Below, piece by piece: positions 25,510 to 36,325 of a stretch of DNA of 64,000 bases. The notes below the pieces were generated by a model, which was not told the origin of the DNA, searched no databases, and saw only the letters and a program-made list of their open reading frames with translations. This DNA comes from Ignavibacteriota bacterium (GTDB lineage: Bacteria; Bacteroidota; Ignavibacteria; UBA10030; BY39). A program made the translations under genes and the position numbers. The stretch covers positions 1 through 64,000 of the forward strand of contig QOQV01000009.1 of assembly GCA_003327435.1 (NCBI GenBank), read 5' to 3'. How positions within the stretch are numbered: position 1 is the first letter of the stretch; each line of letters starts with the position of its first letter.

Positions 25510-28383
25510 TTAAGAATTTTCTAATTCTGCTTTTAAATACTTTGCGGTATAGCTTCTTTTGTTGTTGATAATATCTTCAGGAGTTCCGGTTGCAATTATT
25601 TCCCCTCCCTCATCACCACCACCTGGTCCGAGGTCTATGATCCAATCAGCGCATTTGATTACATCTAAATTGTGTTCAATAACTATCACTGTGTTTCCTT
25701 TGTCCACAAGTTTATCCAAAACAGAAAGAAGCATTCTGATATCTTCGAAATGTAATCCTGTTGTTGGTTCATCCAGTATATACAATGTGTTTCCAGTACC
25801 AACTTTTGACAACTCTGTTGAGAGTTTCACTCTTTGAGCTTCGCCACCAGAAAGTGTTGTTGCTTGTTGACCTAATCTGATATAACCTAATCCAACATCG
25901 TAGAGTGTTTGAAGTTTTTTTACAATTTTGGGAATTTCACTAAAAAAATTCAATGCCTCCTGAACAGTCATATCTAAAACATCAGCAATTGATTTACCTT
26001 TATATAAAATTTCCAGTGTTTCCTGATTATACCTTTTCCCCTGGCAAACTTCACATCGAACATACACATCTGGTAAGAAATTCATTTCAATCTTTTTTAA
26101 ACCGTCTCCCTCACATTCTTCGCATCTTCCGCCTCTAACATTGAAGCTAAAACGACCTACACTATAACCTCTCAGTTTGGATTCAGGGAGCTGAGCGTAC
26201 AAATCCCGTATTAAAGTAAACAACCCGGTATAAGTTGCAGGATTTGATCTTGAAGTTCTACCAATAGGACTCTGATCCACATCTATAACTTTGTCTATAT
26301 TTTTTATTCCCTCTATTTTTTTGTATGGCAGTGGGACTTCCAGTGAATTATAAAATTTTCTTGCAAGTATTCGATATAATGTTTCAAGAATTAGAGATGA
26401 TTTGCCTGAACCACTAACACCTGTAACGCATATAAATTTCCCAAGTGGAATTTTTAGATCTACATTTTTTAAATTGTTTCCTGTACAGCCCATTAAGTTC
26501 AAATATAACCCGTTACCTTGACGGCGTTTGACTCTTACCGGTATTTTTTTCAAACCTTTCAGATAATGTGCTGTATAAGAGATTGAATCGAAGCCGTTAT
26601 CTCCAATCCTAATTGACTCGTTTTGAAGGGCAAGTTCATCAGGTTTTCCGGATGTTACCAGATAACCACCGTATTCACCCGCACCAGGCCCGAGATCAAT
26701 TACAAAATCAGAGCTTCGTATCATTTCTTTATCGTGTTCTACAACGATAATAGTGTTTCCAAGATCTCTAAGTTTCTTGAGAGAATTAATAAGTTTTATA
26801 TTATCTCTTTGATGCAGTCCGATACTGGGTTCGTCAAGAACATATAGTACACCAACAAGCTGTGAGCCAATTTGGGTTGCAAGTCGAATACGCTGAGCTT
26901 CACCACCTGATAGAGTTTTAACCTGTCGGTCAAGAGTTAAATAATCCAGACCAACATTCAATATAAAGTCGATTCTGTTATTTATCTCTTTTAATATTGG
27001 GGCAGCAATCGTCGTTTGCCGTTCAGTAAGCTCTAGGTTTTTAAAGAATGTCTTAAGATCTTTGATTGATAATTTGGTAACTTCCGAAATATTAAAGGAT
27101 TTACTGTTTTTTAAATTATAAATTTTTACTGCTAAACTTTCTTTTTTTAATCTTCCTCCAGAGCATTCTGTACAAGCACTTGCACTCATATATGCTTCTA
27201 TCCATTGGCGAACATTACTTGAGGATGTTTCTTCGTAGTATTTCTGTAGTGTTGATAAAATTCCATTGAATCTATGTTTGTAAACAACTTTTCTGCCACT
27301 GGTATATGTGTACTCCATATCAAATTTTTCACTACCAGCACCGTTTATTAAAATGTTCACGAACTTTTTGGGTAATTTTTCAAGTGGAGTATCAAAATCG
27401 ATTTTGTATTTTTTTGCAACTGCTTTAATTTGGCTCCATAACCAGGTCTGACGCGGTTTACCAAGTGCTGCTATTCCACCCTGATTAATTGTTTTAGATG
27501 GATCAGGAATTATGAGTTCTGGGTCCAATCTTCGGTTTTCGCCTAAACCGTTGCAGGTAGTACACCAACCGTATGGTGAATTGAAGGAAAAAGAATTTGG
27601 AGCAAGCTCTTCGTAACTTGTACCACATTCAATACAGGCAGAATAAACACTATAAAGTGTATCTTCACCGTTTGCATTTACAATTACTACTCCTGAACCA
27701 AAGCTCAGTGCTGTTTCCACAGAATCAGCAACTCTACTACGAACACCTGAGCCAATTATAATTCGATCTATTACTATTTCAATATTATGAATCTTATATC
27801 TGTCAACCTGCATTCCCTTGTAAATTTCTTTGATTTCTCCATCTATTCGTGCACGCAGGAATCCGTTCCTTAATATTTCTTCAAAAAGTTCCCGATAATG
27901 ACCTTTTCTACCTCTTACAACCGGGGCAAGTATCTGTATATAAGTGTTGGCAGGGAGCTTCATTATAGTGTCAATAATTGTATCGATGTTTTGTTTTTGC
28001 ACTTTTTTACCACAGATATGGCAATGTTGAATTCCTATACGTGCAAATAGCAACCTTACAAAATCGTAAATCTCCGTTACCGTACCTACTGTCGAACGCG
28101 GATTTTGAGAAACTGATTTTTGTTCAATTGATACCGAAGGTCCTAAACCTTCAATATTGTCAACATCCGGTCTTTCGAGTACACCTAAAAATTGTCTGGC
28201 ATATGCCGAAAGGCTTTCGATATATCTCCGCTGGCCTTCAGCATATATTGTGTCAAATGCAAGGCTGGACTTGCCTGAACCTGATAGTCCAGTTATAACT
28301 ATCAATTTTTCTCGGGGCATTTCAACGTCTATGTTCTTGAGGTTGTGAACTCTTGCCCCTTTTATTATAATCTTATCGTTCAA
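25510..28383 (-). CDS. uvrA: UvrABC excision repair protein UvrA
   Basis: A 957-residue ATPase that recognises bulky DNA damage with UvrB. Both ABC modules are intact: Walker [13 protein letters not shown] near residue 33 and [12 protein letters not shown] in the second half, each with LSGGEAQR signatures and [11 protein letters not shown] / [11 protein letters not shown] Walker B regions. Zinc-binding cysteine pairs are present ([18 protein letters not shown] with CTTCNGLG, and CEECEGDG with [10 protein letters not shown]). Length is normal. A promoter-like sequence overlapping a palindrome lies just upstream. The PabA/TrpG gene follows directly. Confidence 0.97.
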   Translation of the reverse strand: MNDKIIIKGARVHNLKNIDVEMPREKLIVITGLSGSGKSSLAFDTIYAEGQRRYIESLSAYARQFLGVLERPDVDNIEGLGPSVSIEQKSVSQNPRSTVGTVTEIYDFVRLLFARIGIQHCHICGKKVQKQNIDTIIDTIMKLPANTYIQILAPVVRGRKGHYRELFEEILRNGFLRARIDGEIKEIYKGMQVDRYKIHNIEIVIDRIIIGSGVRSRVADSVETALSFGSGVVIVNANGEDTLYSVYSACIECGTSYEELAPNSFSFNSPYGWCTTCNGLGENRRLDPELIIPDPSKTINQGGIAALGKPRQTWLWSQIKAVAKKYKIDFDTPLEKLPKKFVNILINGAGSEKFDMEYTYTSGRKVVYKHRFNGILSTLQKYYEETSSSNVRQWIEAYMSASACTECSGGRLKKESLAVKIYNLKNSKSFNISEVTKLSIKDLKTFFKNLELTERQTTIAAPILKEINNRIDFILNVGLDYLTLDRQVKTLSGGEAQRIRLATQIGSQLVGVLYVLDEPSIGLHQRDNIKLINSLKKLRDLGNTIIVVEHDKEMIRSSDFVIDLGPGAGEYGGYLVTSGKPDELALQNESIRIGDNGFDSISYTAHYLKGLKKIPVRVKRRQGNGLYLNLMGCTGNNLKNVDLKIPLGKFICVTGVSGSGKSSLILETLYRILARKFYNSLEVPLPYKKIEGIKNIDKVIDVDQSPIGRTSRSNPATYTGLFTLIRDLYAQLPESKLRGYSVGRFSFNVRGGRCEECEGDGLKKIEMNFLPDVYVRCEVCQGKRYNQETLEILYKGKSIADVLDMTVQEALNFFSEIPKIVKKLQTLYDVGLGYIRLGQQATTLSGGEAQRVKLSTELSKVGTGNTLYILDEPTTGLHFEDIRMLLSVLDKLVDKGNTVIVIEHNLDVIKCADWIIDLGPGGGDEGGEIIATGTPEDIINNKRSYTAKYLKAELENS

Positions 28384-28405
28384 TTTGATTCAATATTTTG
28401 ATTTC

Positions 28406-28445
28406 TTTTATCTTTAAAGATAAAAAATTGATAAGGCAAAAGCAA
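28406..28445 (-). promoter_or_regulatory. Predicted uvrA promoter overlapping a 20-base palindrome
   Basis: On the minus strand TTG (28445-28443) and TATCTTTA (28422-28415) are separated by 20 bases, one mismatch from the Bacteroidota promoter pattern. The perfect palindrome TTTTATCTTTAAAGATAAAA (28406-28425) covers the -7 box and the expected start site, where a repressor would act. It could also be part of the priA terminator. The ATG is about 25 bases downstream. Confidence 0.45.
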
Positions 28446-28478
28446 TTGGTATTTCGGTATAATTAAATAGCTCCCGTT

Positions 28479-31055
28479 CTACATTATCCCAATCGGATCA
28501 ATGTCTATAATTAATTTTATATTCTTAGATTTTATTGTTTTATGAAATATTGCGGTAGTTTTGCTGAGAGTTTGATGCAGTAATTTACCAGCAGGATCAT
28601 ACGATTTTAAATCTTTTATTAAAATGTGCCATCGATAGTTTTTTTTGATTTTTGGAATAGCAGCTTCGGAGGGGCCTAAGATTATCAAGTTTTCTTTTTC
28701 TGCTGCCAAAAATTCATAGAATTTGTTTGTTGCGCGAATTACTTCAGATTCATTTTCACCTTTTATCTCAATTAGAGCAATTCTTGAGAATGGTGGATAT
28801 TGTAGATTGTATCTTTCAGAAATTTCCTCATTATAAAACCCAAAGTAATTGTGGTTTATCACATATCTTAATGTGTAATGTTCGGGTTGAAATGTTTGAA
28901 TTATTACTTCTCCTTTTAGCAGTCCACTTCTTCCTGCTCTTCCTGCAACCTGTGTCAGTAGCTGAAATGTCCTCTCAGCGGATCTGAAATCTGGTAAAAG
29001 CATCTGAGTATCGGCACTTATAACTCCAACTAATGTAACATGTGAGAAATCCAGCCCTTTTGCTACCATCTGTGTACCAAGTAAAATATCTATTTCACCT
29101 TTTGCAAAGCGACTTAATATCTTATCGTGAGAGTGCTTTTGTGCTGTTGTATCTAAATCCATTCTAATTATGGAAGCTTGAGGGAAAATTTTTATCAGTT
29201 CATCTTCCACTCTTTGTGTGCCAAACCCTTTATAACTGAAATCCGCTGAGTTACATTTTGGACATAAAGTTGGAGGGGTTTTTACAAAACCACAATAATG
29301 ACATCGTAACTGTTTCTTTACAAGATGATATGTGAGTGAGAGATGGCAATTTTCACACATCTCAACATATCCACAATCCATACATTCGATAAAATTTGAA
29401 AATCCTCTCCGATTCTGTAGTAAAATTACACCTTCTTTCTTCTCCAATCGATCTCTAATCTTTTCTTTTAACAGTTCCGATAGGAAGGAAAACTCCATTT
29501 TTGGTTTTGATAGTCGAGCAGCGACAGGGTCTTTTTCAAATTCTTTTTTACGCTCTTCTTTGAATTTGAGATATAAAGCTTCTCTTTCTTTTCTCAAATC
29601 AACTATTTGAATGTCGGGTAATTTTGCATTATCGACCCGTTCTGGAAGCTCTAAGAGTTTATATTTACCGTTTACTGCATTGTAGTAACTTTCAATTGAA
29701 GGGGTTGCCGAACCTAAAATAACGACTGAATTATTGAACATTGCTCTGATTATTGCTACATCCCGTGCATTGTATCGGGGAGTTTGATCAAATTGTTTAT
29801 ATGATGCCTCGTGCTCTTCATCTACAACAATTAAGCCTATGTTTTTTAATGGAGCAAATACCGCTGAGCGAGGACCAATCAAAATCGAGAACTTACCATT
29901 TTTTGTTTGTTGCCATACGTTGTATCGCTCATTTACTGAAAGTCGACTATGCTGAACTGTAACTTTATCTCCAAAATGTGATTGAAATCTTGTAACTATT
30001 TGTGGAGTTAATGAAATTTCCGGGACAAGCATAATAGCAGTTTTACCTGCTAACAGACAATTCCTGATTGCTTCAATATATATCTGCGTTTTACCACTTG
30101 ATGTTATCCCATGAAGCAAAAAAACTTTGAATTCATTTCCAGTTATTGCAGTATTAATTTGTATTAGTGCATTTGTTTGATATTGATTTAATTTTATTTG
30201 ATTCTGATTAAATGATTCATATTCGTATTTTACAATTTGTTTTATTTCTTCTTGATGGATTATTAATAAATTTGACTCAATTAATTTTTTTAATGTTGAG
30301 GTTGATAATTTTGTTTTCTGAAGAATTTCTTTGATATTGATTAAGGTGCCTTCAGGAAAATCCAGTAAATATTTTAGTAGTTTAATCTGCTTATCGAATT
30401 TTTTATTATTGCTTTTTTCTTCAATAAATTTTAGCCAGAGGGATTTTGAGTTGTCGGTAATGTTTATATACTTTTCGTATTTCGATTTTACTTTTTTTAG
30501 TTGAAGATTTTCTCGAACTTCAATTAAATTTTTCTGAGTTAGTTCATTGAGAGAAGAATAGAGATTTTTTGTGCCTAATAATTTTTGAAGCTGATTTAAT
30601 TTAATTTCTTTTTTTTCTTGAATAATTTTTAAAATTTCAATTTGTTTTGGAGCGTTTGAAATTTGTTTAAATGCTTCATCTATATTGGTTGCGGTTAATT
30701 TTATTATTCTTTTGCTTTCTATCAATGAGTTTTTTGGTAGAGCTGTTTTTATAACTTCACCTAACGGTGCAAGATAATATTCTGAAATCCATCTTGTAAG
30801 CTTCAGCATATCTTCGCTTAAAATAGGAGTTGTATCGAGGATGTCAATTATTGGTTTAATTTGGGTTATGTTTGTTGTAGTTTTAATATTTACAATGAAT
30901 CCGATTATTTGCTTTCTCCCAAATGGTGCTAATGCTCTAACACCTAATTGTGCATAATTTTCGAGTTCCGGCGGAACACTGTATGTGAAAAGTTGATTAA
31001 CCGCTACCGGTAAGGCTAAATCTACAAAGATTGTTGACGATTTTTTACCTTTCAT
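28479..31055 (-). CDS. priA: Primosomal protein N' (replication restart helicase PriA)
   Basis: PriA reloads the replisome at stalled forks. I start at ATG 31055, which overlaps the cyclase TGA in ATGA and gives 858 residues; the frame extends upstream to 31085 inside the cyclase gene, with no support. The 3'-DNA-binding domain is N-terminal (VDLALPVAVNQLFTYSVP). Walker A is GITSSGKTQIYIEAI, the DEAH-type box is VVDEEHEASYKQ, and the zinc-binding insert has the expected cysteine pairs (CMDCGYVEMCENC, CHYCGFVKTPPTLCPKC). The C-terminal helicase part shows GTQMVAKGLDF and QVAGRAGR. The middle (about 150-290) is rich in Lys, Ile and Leu and poorly conserved. Confidence 0.95.
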   Translation of the reverse strand: MKGKKSSTIFVDLALPVAVNQLFTYSVPPELENYAQLGVRALAPFGRKQIIGFIVNIKTTTNITQIKPIIDILDTTPILSEDMLKLTRWISEYYLAPLGEVIKTALPKNSLIESKRIIKLTATNIDEAFKQISNAPKQIEILKIIQEKKEIKLNQLQKLLGTKNLYSSLNELTQKNLIEVRENLQLKKVKSKYEKYINITDNSKSLWLKFIEEKSNNKKFDKQIKLLKYLLDFPEGTLINIKEILQKTKLSTSTLKKLIESNLLIIHQEEIKQIVKYEYESFNQNQIKLNQYQTNALIQINTAITGNEFKVFLLHGITSSGKTQIYIEAIRNCLLAGKTAIMLVPEISLTPQIVTRFQSHFGDKVTVQHSRLSVNERYNVWQQTKNGKFSILIGPRSAVFAPLKNIGLIVVDEEHEASYKQFDQTPRYNARDVAIIRAMFNNSVVILGSATPSIESYYNAVNGKYKLLELPERVDNAKLPDIQIVDLRKEREALYLKFKEERKKEFEKDPVAARLSKPKMEFSFLSELLKEKIRDRLEKKEGVILLQNRRGFSNFIECMDCGYVEMCENCHLSLTYHLVKKQLRCHYCGFVKTPPTLCPKCNSADFSYKGFGTQRVEDELIKIFPQASIIRMDLDTTAQKHSHDKILSRFAKGEIDILLGTQMVAKGLDFSHVTLVGVISADTQMLLPDFRSAERTFQLLTQVAGRAGRSGLLKGEVIIQTFQPEHYTLRYVINHNYFGFYNEEISERYNLQYPPFSRIALIEIKGENESEVIRATNKFYEFLAAEKENLIILGPSEAAIPKIKKNYRWHILIKDLKSYDPAGKLLHQTLSKTTAIFHKTIKSKNIKLIIDIDPIGIM

Positions 31056-33244
31056 TTTATGGTCATCTCGAAAATACCATCCCATTCATCTGGTGGAGGT
31101 TGCTTTTTCAAGAAATTTATTCTCTCGATATATATTTTTGATGGATAGTCATCAGGTTTAAGCTTTAAAACCTCATTAAATTTAATTAAAGCTTTTTCCC
31201 AATCTCTTTTTCTATAAAAAGCTAAACCCTCAGAAAAGTTTTCTATTAAAAATAATGTCTCTGAGGGTATATTGTTGCCAAGTATTCCTAATAATTCATA
31301 GATCTTTATAGGTTGGATTTTACCTACTACCCTTATTAAATCCAGTTCACGAGCTAGAATTTGTGCTGCGACGAATTTGAAAGTATTTTCACTTAGAATA
31401 ATTTTTGTTTGATAAAATTTGTTTGTGGCTTCTAAACGAGAGCCTAAGTTCACACTGTCTCCTATTACTGTATAGTCAAATCTGTCGGCACCTCCTATGT
31501 TTCCAACAATCATATCTCCTGTGTTGATGCCAATACGGGTAAAGAGTTGAAAATTTTTAGTTTCATTCCATATCTTGTTCTGTCGTTCTAAGAATTCCTG
31601 CATTTCAATTGCTGCCTGACAGGCGTTTAAAGCGTGATTTGGTAAGGGCACTGGTGCACCAAAAAATGCCATTATGGAATCTCCCTGATATTTGTCGAGA
31701 GTCCCACTGTTTTTTAATATTATTTCAGTGGTTGATTCAAAATACTCATTTAATATTTTAACGAGCTCCTCTGGTGCTAATTTCTCGGCTATATTTGTAA
31801 ATTTTTCTATATCCGAGAAAAATACAGTTAATATTTTCCTTTCTCCACCAAGGTGAAGTTTTTTGGGGTCTTCTATTAACTCGTTAACGACTGTTGGATT
31901 TACATACTGACTGAACATTGATTTTATCATTACTCGCTTTTGTCTTTCGGATACATAACTGAATATCATGCTTCCAGTGTATCCGAAAATAATTGCAAGG
32001 AATGGACCTGTTAGAGGTGTCACATAATTGTATTTTTGGAAAAGGTATAATGATAGAGCAAAAGTTAAAAATAGTTCAGCAATTACAACAGCTACAGCTA
32101 AAATTTCAATCAGATAATGGTGGCGAATTTTTTCGCGTTTTAAGTTTTGTATGAAGAAAAATGTGATTGTAAAAAATCCGAATATTGTTATAATCTCAAG
32201 CCATAGTGGTTCTCGTGTTAAGAAGTTTCGGTCCAGAATACTTTGAATTATATTTGCGTGAATTTCTACCCCAAACATTAAATTGTCACCTTCCTGCTTG
32301 CCCTGCGGTATTGGAATAGGAAATAAATCTTTGTCTTCTGGATTTGTTGAACCTACTAATACAATTTTGTCTTTGAAGGTTCCATCGTATAAGTAACCAC
32401 CATCTGGATCATCAAATGTGTTTATTTCTTCTCCAGTTTCTTTCTCTTCCTTTGTTTGGAATTCTTTATCATCGATTACATCTACGAATTTTACCGTTGT
32501 GAATGTCCCTGAAGGTCCATAATAATTAATTAAAGCAGAATATTCATCGTATGTTGGTATCTTTATATTATGATAAATAAAATATTTTGTAGTAATTTCG
32601 GGTATAGATAAGGATGGAAGGGCAAAATATTTATTCAAAACAGCAAAACTGAAAGTAGGTATTCTTCTGTTACGCGCTCGATCATAAACAACTGGATTGA
32701 ATCTTCTATAAACGCCATCTTCATCATTTCTCAAATACACAATTCCAACTGCACTATCAACATCAAAAAATATATTACCGTAGTTCTCGTTTAAGGTAAT
32801 TAAATCATATTTTTCGTTAGCAATTCTAATTTTACCTGCCAAAGCAACATTGGGAATGTCTTTGAGTGCTTTCTTGAATTCTGCATCATTTTTCTCACTA
32901 TAGAAATCTTCAGAACTCATTATTATATCTATTCCTATTGCAGCTGCACCAGCCATCTGTAAATTACGAATTAGCTTTGCATAATATGACCTTGGCCAGG
33001 GCCACTTTTCGGAAAGTGACTTCAGGGATTCATCGTTAATTTCAACTATTACAACTCTTGGATCAAATGGTAATGTACCTCTGCTTCTAAATCTATAATC
33101 AATTGTTGCTAACTCTACCCTTTTAAACGGTGCGAATGCAAAAAATGCCTCTTCCGTTAAAAAAAGTATAATAAATGTAAGGATGATACAAACTAATATT
33201 TTTGTAAAAAATAACTTGGTTTTCTTTTTTTGCCGCTTTTGCAT
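31052..33244 (-). CDS. CHASE2-domain adenylate/guanylate cyclase
   Basis: A 730-residue inner-membrane sensor cyclase. One N-terminal helix (about 14-38) leads into a large extracytoplasmic CHASE2 domain (about 40-345: LATIDYRFRSRG, VVIVEINDESL, WPWPRSYYAKLI, IGIDIIM, IVLVGST, GVEIHANIIQSIL). Helices near 347-366, 378-402 and 408-430 follow, then a class III cyclase domain (about 468-625) with metal-binding Asp478 and Asp522, the KYQGDSIMAFFG segment, and transition-state residues Asn599 and Arg603 in DSVNLGSRLEA. All catalytic residues appear present, so it should make cAMP or cGMP. A TPR-like C-terminus (665-705) closes it. It ends by overlapping priA and starts 4 bases after the barrel gene, in an operon with FecR. 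Confidence 0.9.
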   Translation of the reverse strand: MQKRQKKKTKLFFTKILVCIILTFIILFLTEEAFFAFAPFKRVELATIDYRFRSRGTLPFDPRVVIVEINDESLKSLSEKWPWPRSYYAKLIRNLQMAGAAAIGIDIIMSSEDFYSEKNDAEFKKALKDIPNVALAGKIRIANEKYDLITLNENYGNIFFDVDSAVGIVYLRNDEDGVYRRFNPVVYDRARNRRIPTFSFAVLNKYFALPSLSIPEITTKYFIYHNIKIPTYDEYSALINYYGPSGTFTTVKFVDVIDDKEFQTKEEKETGEEINTFDDPDGGYLYDGTFKDKIVLVGSTNPEDKDLFPIPIPQGKQEGDNLMFGVEIHANIIQSILDRNFLTREPLWLEIITIFGFFTITFFFIQNLKREKIRHHYLIEILAVAVVIAELFLTFALSLYLFQKYNYVTPLTGPFLAIIFGYTGSMIFSYVSERQKRVMIKSMFSQYVNPTVVNELIEDPKKLHLGGERKILTVFFSDIEKFTNIAEKLAPEELVKILNEYFESTTEIILKNSGTLDKYQGDSIMAFFGAPVPLPNHALNACQAAIEMQEFLERQNKIWNETKNFQLFTRIGINTGDMIVGNIGGADRFDYTVIGDSVNLGSRLEATNKFYQTKIILSENTFKFVAAQILARELDLIRVVGKIQPIKIYELLGILGNNIPSETLFLIENFSEGLAFYRKRDWEKALIKFNEVLKLKPDDYPSKIYIERINFLKKQPPPDEWDGIFEMTIK

Positions 33245-33247
33245 GTT

Positions 33248-35608
33248 TTAAATATCGTATCTTAAAGCAAAACCAATTATCGATTCAGTTTTTTTGCTTT
33301 GATATTTGTAGAGATTCAGATTACCGGATAGCGTTAATCGTGATATTAATTCATAATCTACACTAAAATCAAAAGCAAATCTTTTTATATCACCCAAAGT
33401 TGGCCTGAAACCCATTAGCAATTTTAATTTCCTGTTTAACAGTAAATAATTTCCGGAAAAATTCAGAGATGTATATTTGAGTTTTCTGATTTGTGATTCG
33501 CTTGGTAACTGGAATGTGCTACTTGTATAAGAGATATTTAATGAGGTTTGTAGAGGAATTGAATATAAAGATATTAATCCAACTGCAACTGAAGTGCTTC
33601 TTGTATCAATGTCGTTAATTGTTTTATCATCTCTTCGGGAAGTGCTGAGATTAAAATTTAAGTTATTATTTGCTAAATACTTAAAATTATAATTAAGCTG
33701 AAAGAATATTCGATCGTTTCTATCATTCGTTTGGTATGAAATATTATCAGCATTGTTTTTTGTTGTACCGTAAACATAACCTAACGACATATTTACAAAG
33801 TTACTACCTGGGTAGTAATTAATGGTACTACTTAAGTTTGTATAATTTGTTGTGGCTGGTTTTGAATTGTCTGTGTTATCTCGTAGTTTTTCAAATCCAA
33901 GCGCAAGAAAGACTCTGTTTCCAATTATTCTTAGACGATCAATTATGTTAAATCCTTGAATATCTTTTCGAATGTATGATTGACCGAAAGATTCGTAAGC
34001 ACTCCCTCGTCTTAGAAATGAAAATTTGAAAATGTTATTAAAGTAGTTTAAACTTAAGGCTCCTTCGTATGCTAAAGTAGTTAGATTTTTGAGTGAAAGA
34101 GGAACAATATGTTCATTCACAGTAATAAATTTTGAAAGAGTATTTTTTACTTTTCGAATTAAATCCCTTTCTGATTCAGTTAGAGATTTAAAAAGGGAAT
34201 CAATGTCTTCATCTTTAATTGTTCCAACTGATATATCGTTGTTTACAGCTGAGAAAGCCGCTTGCGCTGTAAATTCTATCCTTCTTTTATCAAAAGATAA
34301 TCTCAAATCTGAGCCCAGAACAAGGTTTTCTTTTGGCATTAATCCATAATTTATAGAATTTTTGTCGTCTTTTGCCTTTAAGAATGTAAAGCCCCAGTCG
34401 AATGATTCACCTTTTCCAAATGTTGGCCTGATTATCATCATATTACGTGAGAACTCACCTCTTCGAACTAACATCAACCAGGTTGAGTCGTCATTTCTAA
34501 AATAAATTTTTGAAGGATCATCTGGCGAATCCACCACCTGAACCTCACTTTCAATTTTTCTAATAGTGCTTCCATATATAAAATCAAGCTTGAAAAATCC
34601 AAGTTGTGCATTTGCTGAAATTCCTCTCACTCTTTTTCCTGTCATAATTAAACTTGGAAAGATTGGATATGAATCTCCGAAACCTAATCTCAAATGTGGA
34701 ATTTCAACTCCGATAAAATACCTGTTTTGTGGTTGGCGATATGACTTTTCTTCACTTGTTAAAAAAAGGTTTCCGTTTATTTTTATAAAATCATATTCTG
34801 ATGTTGCATAGATACTTGCACGATTATACGTATTTTTCGTAGATGCAATGTTCTCATTTCTGTTTTCAAGTGCAAATGAGGCATTATATTTTATATTTTG
34901 AATTTTATATTTATCAACTTTGTAATCGATTATTGTAAATTGTCGGGTTTCAGTTAATAATTGTTCCAGCTGATTATTATAAATTTCAATTCTTAATTGA
35001 TGATTACCAGCTTTAATATCATCATTTTCAAGCTTTACAATTAACATATCTCCTGCTTGAAATATTTTTTCAGAGATATTATTTTCGTCTAAAAATAACT
35101 TCGTGTTTTTAATATCTATCGTGGTGTCAGTATTGTCTAATGAAAACGCAATCAATAAATCATCAGCAGTAATTTTTTCGTTCTGTGATGGGCTAAACCA
35201 ATTAATTTTTGTGATAACTTTTTCTTTAATAGGGAGTTTGAGGGGAGCAAGTTCTGGATTTTCAAGTGGGTATGTTTCCATCTGATCCTCGGAAGTAGGA
35301 TAAAGTATTATGTAATATTCTATAAAGGGAGGAATTACATCAGAAGCTGGAATTATTGTTGATGCTAAGTTTCCTTTGATGTTCATTTCAAGGATTTTGA
35401 ATTCCGATTCGCCATAATTTCTATAGGCAAGTTCTATTTTTTTACAGCAGGTTGTGTTCGCAGAAAGTTGTATAGTAAAATTTAATATTTCACCTTCGAT
35501 AAGAGGTTCAGTTGAAATATCTTGAATTTTGTCACTATATTGTGATTGTGCAAAATATAAATTTGTTGTAAATAGTAGTAAAACGAGAAAGAAAGTATGT
35601 CTTTTCAT
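33248..35608 (-). CDS. Outer-membrane barrel protein with N-terminal Ig-like domain
   Basis: A 786-residue protein with a signal peptide (FFLVLLLFTTNLYFAQS). Residues about 25-225 look like two beta-sandwich domains (EGEILNFTIQLSANTTCCKK, then LRIEIYNNQLEQL). From about 240 to the end are many alternating strands with periodic Tyr/Phe/Asn-rich turns, ending LSGNLNLYKYQSKKTESI then GFALRYDI, consistent with a large outer-membrane barrel. I do not recognise a named family. It lies between the FecR-domain gene and the CHASE2 cyclase with gaps of 8 and 3 bases. The organisation suggests an envelope component linked to the signalling pair, but that is inference. Confidence 0.7.
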   Translation of the reverse strand: MKRHTFFLVLLLFTTNLYFAQSQYSDKIQDISTEPLIEGEILNFTIQLSANTTCCKKIELAYRNYGESEFKILEMNIKGNLASTIIPASDVIPPFIEYYIILYPTSEDQMETYPLENPELAPLKLPIKEKVITKINWFSPSQNEKITADDLLIAFSLDNTDTTIDIKNTKLFLDENNISEKIFQAGDMLIVKLENDDIKAGNHQLRIEIYNNQLEQLLTETRQFTIIDYKVDKYKIQNIKYNASFALENRNENIASTKNTYNRASIYATSEYDFIKINGNLFLTSEEKSYRQPQNRYFIGVEIPHLRLGFGDSYPIFPSLIMTGKRVRGISANAQLGFFKLDFIYGSTIRKIESEVQVVDSPDDPSKIYFRNDDSTWLMLVRRGEFSRNMMIIRPTFGKGESFDWGFTFLKAKDDKNSINYGLMPKENLVLGSDLRLSFDKRRIEFTAQAAFSAVNNDISVGTIKDEDIDSLFKSLTESERDLIRKVKNTLSKFITVNEHIVPLSLKNLTTLAYEGALSLNYFNNIFKFSFLRRGSAYESFGQSYIRKDIQGFNIIDRLRIIGNRVFLALGFEKLRDNTDNSKPATTNYTNLSSTINYYPGSNFVNMSLGYVYGTTKNNADNISYQTNDRNDRIFFQLNYNFKYLANNNLNFNLSTSRRDDKTINDIDTRSTSVAVGLISLYSIPLQTSLNISYTSSTFQLPSESQIRKLKYTSLNFSGNYLLLNRKLKLLMGFRPTLGDIKRFAFDFSVDYELISRLTLSGNLNLYKYQSKKTESIIGFALRYDI

Positions 35609-35616
35609 TAGTTTTT

Positions 35617-36315
35617 CTATTCTTTGTATTTTAATTTTAATTCTTTTTTGTTACCTTCACTATCCCTTAATTCTAATTTTAATTCATTATCTTTTTGAAT
35701 TTCTCCAAGTTTCAGATTCTCTTCAGTAGTATTAACTTCCTCTTCTGTTGCTTTACGAGTTTCTAATTTTCCATCAGCGTAAGAAAAACATATTTGTCCT
35801 TCTTTTACCTCAGTTTCCTGTCCAGAAATAACGTTTTTAATGTTAACTATTCCTTCTAACACTATAAGTATATCCAAATCGTTTTGATGAGAAAAGATAC
35901 CGCGTGTTCCACGAATTGATGCAACTGAGGTTGGAGATTCAAAAGTGTATTGTTCGTTTTGAAGTTTAATAATATCAAACCCAAAGAAACCTTTTAAGAT
36001 TTTTATATTATTAATAATCTGACGATTTGACTTTTCACCTAAAAGTATCAATTCGGAATTTTCAAGTACTCTTAAAATACTGTTATCAGAAAATTTTATT
36101 ACTGCCACAGATTTTTTCCCTGTACGCATTTGATCTCGTGTAAATAGAGGGGTTCCTTTCTCTGCTTTAATCCATTCGGTTTCGGGTTCTTTCTTTTCTA
36201 CCTTGTTTATTGCTTTTTTTACTATACCAAGCGTTTTTTTGTTAATTTGGTCATTGGGGAAGATTATCGTTGAGAATCCAAGCAATAATATAATTATGTA
36301 TTGTATTTTTTTCAT
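35617..36315 (-). CDS. FecR-domain secreted protein
   Basis: I start at ATG 36315, preceded by AAGGAGG at 36328-36322; the frame reaches 36345 but without a good ribosome site. The 232-residue product has a signal peptide (YIIILLLGFSTIIFPN) and a FecR domain at about 45-185: GTPLFTRDQMRTGKKSVAVI, FSDNSILRVLENSEL, TFESPTSVASIRGTRGIF and VLEGIVNIKNVISGQETEV. The charged C-terminal tail is rich in Glu and Lys. It lacks the anti-sigma cytoplasmic part of true FecR, so it is a stand-alone FecR domain of the kind often found beside CHASE2 proteins. Its partner may be the barrel protein or the cyclase; that is inferred. Confidence 0.85.
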   Translation of the reverse strand: MKKIQYIIILLLGFSTIIFPNDQINKKTLGIVKKAINKVEKKEPETEWIKAEKGTPLFTRDQMRTGKKSVAVIKFSDNSILRVLENSELILLGEKSNRQIINNIKILKGFFGFDIIKLQNEQYTFESPTSVASIRGTRGIFSHQNDLDILIVLEGIVNIKNVISGQETEVKEGQICFSYADGKLETRKATEEEVNTTEENLKLGEIQKDNELKLELRDSEGNKKELKLKYKE

Positions 36316-36325
36316 ATTATCCTCC

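Noticed and set aside
31056-31085. Upstream extension of priA
   Set aside because: It lies inside the cyclase gene; the ATGA overlap at 31055 is the better start.
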